Source: Alistipes sp. (GTDB lineage: Bacteria > Bacteroidota > Bacteroidia > Bacteroidales > Rikenellaceae). Taken from it: 48,426 nucleotides of DNA. The position numbers were made by a program, and so were the translations under genes. A model generated the notes under the pieces. It was not told the origin of the DNA. It saw only the letters and a program-made list of their open reading frames with translations, and searched no databases. Of this stretch, positions 44,628 to 48,426 are shown piece after piece. The number at the start of each line of letters is the position of its first letter. The first letter of the stretch is position 1. The stretch covers positions 1 to 48,426 of the forward strand of contig JAGBIC010000043.1 of assembly GCA_017935185.1 (NCBI GenBank), written 5' to 3'.

Positions 44628-45428
44628 TTATTCTATTTTAGTCCTTATTGCTTGAGAGTCGAACCCGACGGTTTTAAGTAACACTTTGCCGTTACGACCG
44701 ATTAAAAGACATGTGGGCATGGCTTGCACACCATATTTAATCTTAAATGGTGAATAGTCGGGCATGAATTCTGAAACAAACGAGTAGTTGGCAGGGTATT
44801 TTTGTTGAAGTTTTTGTAGCTCCTCTAAAGATTCCACAGGCCAGTAGACCATAATCTCTAACACCTCTGGTGAATAATCGTCATATAGTTTGGCTAGCTC
44901 GCTGCGGCCAGATGCACCCATGCATCCTAATCCGCCATAAATAAGCAATAAATTCTTACCCGTGTAGCGCTCCCACGCAATTCCGTGACCGTATGCATCT
45001 ATGCCATCGAAAGGGTAGTAATCCATCCCCTCGACTATCTGGTCGGTCTGTATATGCTCGGCAATAGCCTGTGCACTATCGGTCTTGCGCATTTTGCGAG
45101 GAAGGCGTGTAATGATGTTACGAAGAGTATCTTTCGCAATCTCTAATCGCAACATGAAACATCTGCGCAATCCGCTGGGCGTTGATGAGTATTCAAGCGC
45201 AAGTTCTCGATTCTTGCGATCGGTCGTGGCCTCCAGCTCCAATGCCATTATATACAACGAATCTTCGTCTTCGGCATATTGTTCCATAAGCCTCTCCGAT
45301 TCCTGCTCATAAACAGCCCATAAGGTGCTGTCGGCCCTGACGTACTCACGCTCCAATGTGGCGATGTCGATACGTGGAGAACATCCAATAAAATTCAGGG
45401 CTAATATGAAAATCAATAGATATTTCAT
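44628..45428 (-). CDS. Thioredoxin-fold lipoprotein with a degenerate active site
   Basis: 266 residues. Lipobox LNFIGC gives lipidation at Cys16. An N-terminal helical domain (residues 20-130, acidic/basic) is followed by a thioredoxin-like domain. Its active-site position reads GGLGCMGASG, i.e. C169-x-x-A172 instead of CxxC. The cis-Pro region AMPTCLLIGRNGKVLL is kept. Normal disulfide exchange is therefore unlikely; a monothiol, chaperone or binding role is possible. Its neighbour downstream is a TauE/SafE exporter 4 bases away. Confidence 0.8.
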   Translation of the reverse strand: MKYLLIFILALNFIGCSPRIDIATLEREYVRADSTLWAVYEQESERLMEQYAEDEDSLYIMALELEATTDRKNRELALEYSSTPSGLRRCFMLRLEIAKDTLRNIITRLPRKMRKTDSAQAIAEHIQTDQIVEGMDYYPFDGIDAYGHGIAWERYTGKNLLLIYGGLGCMGASGRSELAKLYDDYSPEVLEIMVYWPVESLEELQKLQQKYPANYSFVSEFMPDYSPFKIKYGVQAMPTCLLIGRNGKVLLKTVGFDSQAIRTKIE

Positions 45429-45492
45429 CTGTGATGTTTTATGCGTAAAGGAGTAAGTCTTCTAGTTTGTTTTTCGACTAATGTCGCGGGGC

Positions 45493-46773
45493 TTATTCAA
45501 GTGTCGAGAAGTCAATATCGGGGGCATCTGTCGTGTTGCCTGTGCGGTTAAAATAGGTTCCGTACTCCATGTAGTCATTAAAGAATCCTCCCATCGACAA
45601 GAAGAATTGCCCCTCCCCATTCACACCTCCGGTATAGTCTTGGCGCATCTCTTGTCGGCCGGTTGTGTCGCAGGTGAAACGCGCTTTCGTTATAGGAATC
45701 CACCGGCCGTCTGCGGTACGAGCCCACTGGTTGCCGTAGTATGCCTTTCGGTTGATATAACCCATTGTGGGGTAGAAATTCTCTAGGAACGAGTAGGCGT
45801 TTGTGTACCAAGTGTTGGTTTTCGGGCGACGGAAAGAGGCTACAAGTACCCACTTGGCTTTGGTGTTGTCGTAGAAATAGGCGGTATACACTGTGTTGCC
45901 TTGACCGTCGGGTTTAGCGCCCATCAGGAAACGGCAGCGTTCGCCGGCTTTCCAATCATAGTTCATGTAGCTCTGTCCGCCAGAGCCTTCGTTGCCAAAA
46001 TCCTGAACTTTTACATCAGCACCCTTTTTGACGAGTGTCACACGCATCGAGTCGGGAATCTCGGCAGCATTGTCGGTATTATAAGGGCTCCATACCGAGA
46101 ATAAAACCCTTCGAGGCTTTGGACTATTGTTCTGAATTCCGAAATAACCCTCTCCGAAACCACAGGCCATATAGTAACTGCCGGGGATGTCACCCTCCTC
46201 AGGCACAACGATCTCGTTGTAGAACCACTCTGTATTTTCATCGGGCAGGTCGTAACGCAAGTGTACCGATGGGCCACGTCGCCCGAAATGGGAACTGAAA
46301 TCGGGGGTGACGCGCACCACAGGGCTAACATCGCCACCCACGATGACGGCAGCAATATTGCCGAAATCGATGCCATCGATTATCTTGATGCCACGAATGT
46401 CCAGCTTGATATATTCGGGTTTGTCAACCTTGAATACTCCTAAATCGATGCGTGATAGGGTGTTGCTGTTGAGTGTGACTTTTTTCTTCTTGCCCAACAA
46501 TGAAACCTCAATACGCGAGTTGCCTTTGGCTTGCAATGCGATATTCATATTGCCGCTCTCTTTTGCTTTGAAGTAGAAACTTATCACACTCTCCTTGTCG
46601 CTCCAATTGCGTACGGCGTTGTTGCGTTCGTCAATAGAGGCGGTGTCTCCGGCAGTTATATATGCGTTGCCTGCCAAATTGACAACGCTCTCACTTTGAG
46701 CAATTGACGGCATGGCTACAAATATGGCTGCCGCCAAAGATATTAACTGTAAAAACAATCCTTTGTTTTTCAT
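45493..46773 (-). CDS. DUF5077 and DUF3472 domain secreted protein
   Basis: 426 residues from the ATG at 46773. Signal peptide MKNKGLFLQLISLAAAIFVA with cleavage after PSIAQ. Residues 30-150 form a DUF5077-like beta-rich domain. Residues 170-426 match the DUF3472 family (RYDLPDENTEWFYNEIVVPEE and YYMACGFGEGYFGIQNNS). Many aromatic residues and beta-sandwich patterns suggest carbohydrate or cell-surface binding, but no catalytic residue can be named. Probably periplasmic or outer-surface. On the minus strand TATCTTTA (46857-46850) is a near match to a -7 box. Confidence 0.82.
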   Translation of the reverse strand: MKNKGLFLQLISLAAAIFVAMPSIAQSESVVNLAGNAYITAGDTASIDERNNAVRNWSDKESVISFYFKAKESGNMNIALQAKGNSRIEVSLLGKKKKVTLNSNTLSRIDLGVFKVDKPEYIKLDIRGIKIIDGIDFGNIAAVIVGGDVSPVVRVTPDFSSHFGRRGPSVHLRYDLPDENTEWFYNEIVVPEEGDIPGSYYMACGFGEGYFGIQNNSPKPRRVLFSVWSPYNTDNAAEIPDSMRVTLVKKGADVKVQDFGNEGSGGQSYMNYDWKAGERCRFLMGAKPDGQGNTVYTAYFYDNTKAKWVLVASFRRPKTNTWYTNAYSFLENFYPTMGYINRKAYYGNQWARTADGRWIPITKARFTCDTTGRQEMRQDYTGGVNGEGQFFLSMGGFFNDYMEYGTYFNRTGNTTDAPDIDFSTLE

Positions 46774-46946
46774 ATAAATAATGCTGTTAAGTTTACCAAA
46801 ATCAATGTGTTGTGCTATGTCTTTGTATTCTTGTTCGCAGAGTACGCGTGTAAAGATACACAATCTTTGTGATTTTAATTCACATTATTACCAAATTGCA
46901 ATAATATCAATATACAATCCGTTAATATCGTATTGCATTTATATTT

Positions 46947-48173
46947 ATGATGAGAATTATAATATCTATTTTTGCTATTGTATTGCTTGTGTCATGCGAT
47001 AGCTCGCAATGCTTTGTTTTGGAGGGAACGATAGTAGATGCCAATGTTGGTGAAATGATTTGTCTATCGTATCCAATAAAGCGTGATGGCATTTGGTATA
47101 AGCAGTGCGATACGACATATGTCAATGGTGGGCATTTCCGCTTCGATGGTAGGGTTGATGGACTCGTCCCCGCCGAACTGTCATTTCAGAATATGGATTT
47201 TGCAGAGCTATTTATAGAGCCTGCGGAAATTACATTTAGTGCCGAGCGAAGTGCTTTGTATGACTATTCAATATTGGGATTAAGTATTGACAACGAACTA
47301 AACAAGTATCGTAAAACTTTTTCTGAATACGATAAGGCAGTTTATCGGAAGAACTTCGAAGCGATGCGTAAGAATGAGGAGTGGGTGGTGGCTAATAATA
47401 TCGGCTCTGCAAATGCCAACGAACTATGGACGGAGTTTTACAAATTGATATTAGAGCATCATACCATAAGCGACAAATGGCCTGATATGGCTGTCTCATA
47501 TATTGAAAGCCACAGTGACCAGGTTATTATCCCATATCTGATAGACAAGTTAATCCGTTTTAATTACGATATAACGGCTATAGAATCGCATATCAGCGCG
47601 CTAACAGAGAAACAACAATCTAGCTCTCTCGGTGAATTGATGCGAAATCGCTATAATATAGCCAAGCTATACGGTGGAAAGATAGGTGGTGAAGCGTTAG
47701 ACTTTGTACTCCGTTCTGCCGAGGGCAGACATGTTAAGCTCTCGGAGTGTTATGCCAAAGGCTATGTGTTGCTTGATTTTTGGGCGAGTTGGTGCATTCC
47801 GTGCATCAACGAAATACCAAAGGTGCAAAAACTACACGAAGAGTATGGTGACAAATTGCAAATTCTCAGTATTTCGATAGATAAGGACGCAACCGATTGG
47901 TGTAATGCGATTGAAAAATTGCATCTCACTGATTGGCCACAGTTGATTATAGATAATCCTGATAACGCTGAAAATTATTACTTTGCAGAGCAGGCGGATA
48001 TGTCACTTGCTTATGGAATAGAGCAGATACCTTGCTTTGTACTTATTGATAAAAATGGTGTCATCTTAGGCCGTTGGTCGCATATAACACCCACGACTTT
48101 AGAGGCGGTAGAACGGATAATTACTGGCGATAGCAGTGAAGTCCAAAGTGTAGATTGCTACTATTTCCCATAA
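46947..48173 (+). CDS. TlpA/ResA-family thiol-disulfide oxidoreductase lipoprotein
   Basis: 408 residues. Signal peptide with lipobox IVLLVSC. Residues 20-110 resemble the DUF4369 beta domain common before TlpA modules in Bacteroidota, followed by a helical linker. The thioredoxin domain (from about 255) has the active site FWASWCIPCINE (Cys283 and Cys286) and a cis-Pro in GIEQIPCFVLIDKNGV. Two ATGs occur in tandem at 46947 and 46950; either may be used. It may reduce periplasmic disulfides or help cytochrome maturation, but no such partner is in the window. Confidence 0.9.
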   Translation: MMRIIISIFAIVLLVSCDSSQCFVLEGTIVDANVGEMICLSYPIKRDGIWYKQCDTTYVNGGHFRFDGRVDGLVPAELSFQNMDFAELFIEPAEITFSAERSALYDYSILGLSIDNELNKYRKTFSEYDKAVYRKNFEAMRKNEEWVVANNIGSANANELWTEFYKLILEHHTISDKWPDMAVSYIESHSDQVIIPYLIDKLIRFNYDITAIESHISALTEKQQSSSLGELMRNRYNIAKLYGGKIGGEALDFVLRSAEGRHVKLSECYAKGYVLLDFWASWCIPCINEIPKVQKLHEEYGDKLQILSISIDKDATDWCNAIEKLHLTDWPQLIIDNPDNAENYYFAEQADMSLAYGIEQIPCFVLIDKNGVILGRWSHITPTTLEAVERIITGDSSEVQSVDCYYFP

Positions 48174-48426
48174 CAATCCTATCTCTATTTGGTATACAAA
48201 AATAAGCGATGACGTAAAGTTGTTTACTTTCCGATGCAGAAAGTGTAGATGATTATCAATCAGTCATTTAGCACTCTAAAAGGTGCAACCACTCATTTGG
48301 CAAGTCGTTGAGAATGTGTAAGTTAGTGATTTTCAACGCACTTTTCGCCTTGTACCTCCATTTTGGAATGTAAAAGTAAGTGTAATTTCTTGAATATCAA
48401 AACCCGAGGTACAAAAACTTGCAAAA
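48174..48426. other. Right-edge region, no identified gene
   Basis: About 250 A+T-rich bases follow the TlpA gene. On the minus strand several short frames are open from the window edge, one ending in LPNEWLHLLEC* at 48268-48270 and another ending TRRKVR* at 48333-48335, but neither matches a family I recognise. TTGTACCTC (48350-48358) and GAGGTACAA (48406-48414) form a 9-base inverted repeat. It may be the end of a neighbouring gene or of a mobile element. Confidence 0.3.

Noticed and set aside
1-48426. CRISPR arrays, prophage or complete insertion sequences
   Set aside because: No regularly spaced direct repeats, transposase or phage structural genes were found when reading both strands.

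Overview
The window reads as a chromosomal segment of a member of the Bacteroidota, order Bacteroidales. Three things point there. Many start sites are preceded by the Bacteroidales-type -7 box TAnnTTTG, several with a TTTG or TTG about 20 bases further upstream. Purine-rich Shine-Dalgarno sites are mostly absent. The gene families (DUF5077/DUF3472, DUF4369-TlpA, short SufD, HisB and HisIE fusions, MauE/DoxX fusion) are typical of the group. An Alistipes/Rikenellaceae-like source is my guess only. No phage, plasmid, CRISPR or complete insertion sequence is visible.

Layout. 1-5.8 kb (+): end of an unknown gene, ychF, a small membrane protein, gltX, galM and two poorly characterised genes. 5.8-13.0 kb (+): a complete histidine operon, hisG-D-C-B-H-A-F-IE, preceded by a leader peptide with five consecutive His codons and a terminator hairpin, i.e. 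a transcription attenuator; hisH carries an in-frame TAG that removes its catalytic His and Glu. 13.0-13.64 kb: non-coding, with tRNA-Ser(GCU) on the minus strand and several inverted repeats. 13.6-14.7 kb: an acyltransferase-like membrane protein. 14.8-19.1 kb (+): sufB-C-D-S for Fe-S cluster assembly. 19.1-20.9 kb: thymidylate kinase and a MauE/DoxX-type membrane protein. 21.0-26.4 kb (+): a tripartite RND efflux system (adaptor, pump, TolC-like channel), with an OsmC-family gene converging on it.

26.9-31.6 kb (+): a 995-residue TPR protein followed by an outer-membrane beta-barrel gene split by a one-base frameshift in a C run. 31.6-38.2 kb (-): a tightly spaced six-gene unit, nadB-nadC-nadA-fprA-rpiB-HerA/DUF853 ATPase, ending at a strong bidirectional terminator. 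38.4-41.3 kb: typA/bipA (-) and aroB (+), divergent. 41.4-42.4 kb (-): sugar-phosphate isomerase/epimerase. 42.7-43.9 kb (+): dicarboxylate/amino-acid:cation symporter. 43.9-46.8 kb (-): TauE/SafE exporter, a thioredoxin-fold lipoprotein with a degenerate active site, and a DUF5077/DUF3472 protein. 46.9-48.2 kb (+): a TlpA-type thiol-disulfide lipoprotein. The last 250 bases hold no identifiable gene.

The most interesting signal is the his attenuator at 5906-6019. The leader, a competing 1:2 pairing, an antiterminator pairing and a terminator can all be drawn from the bases. Two apparent gene disruptions (hisH nonsense, barrel-gene frameshift) need read-level checking before biological interpretation.
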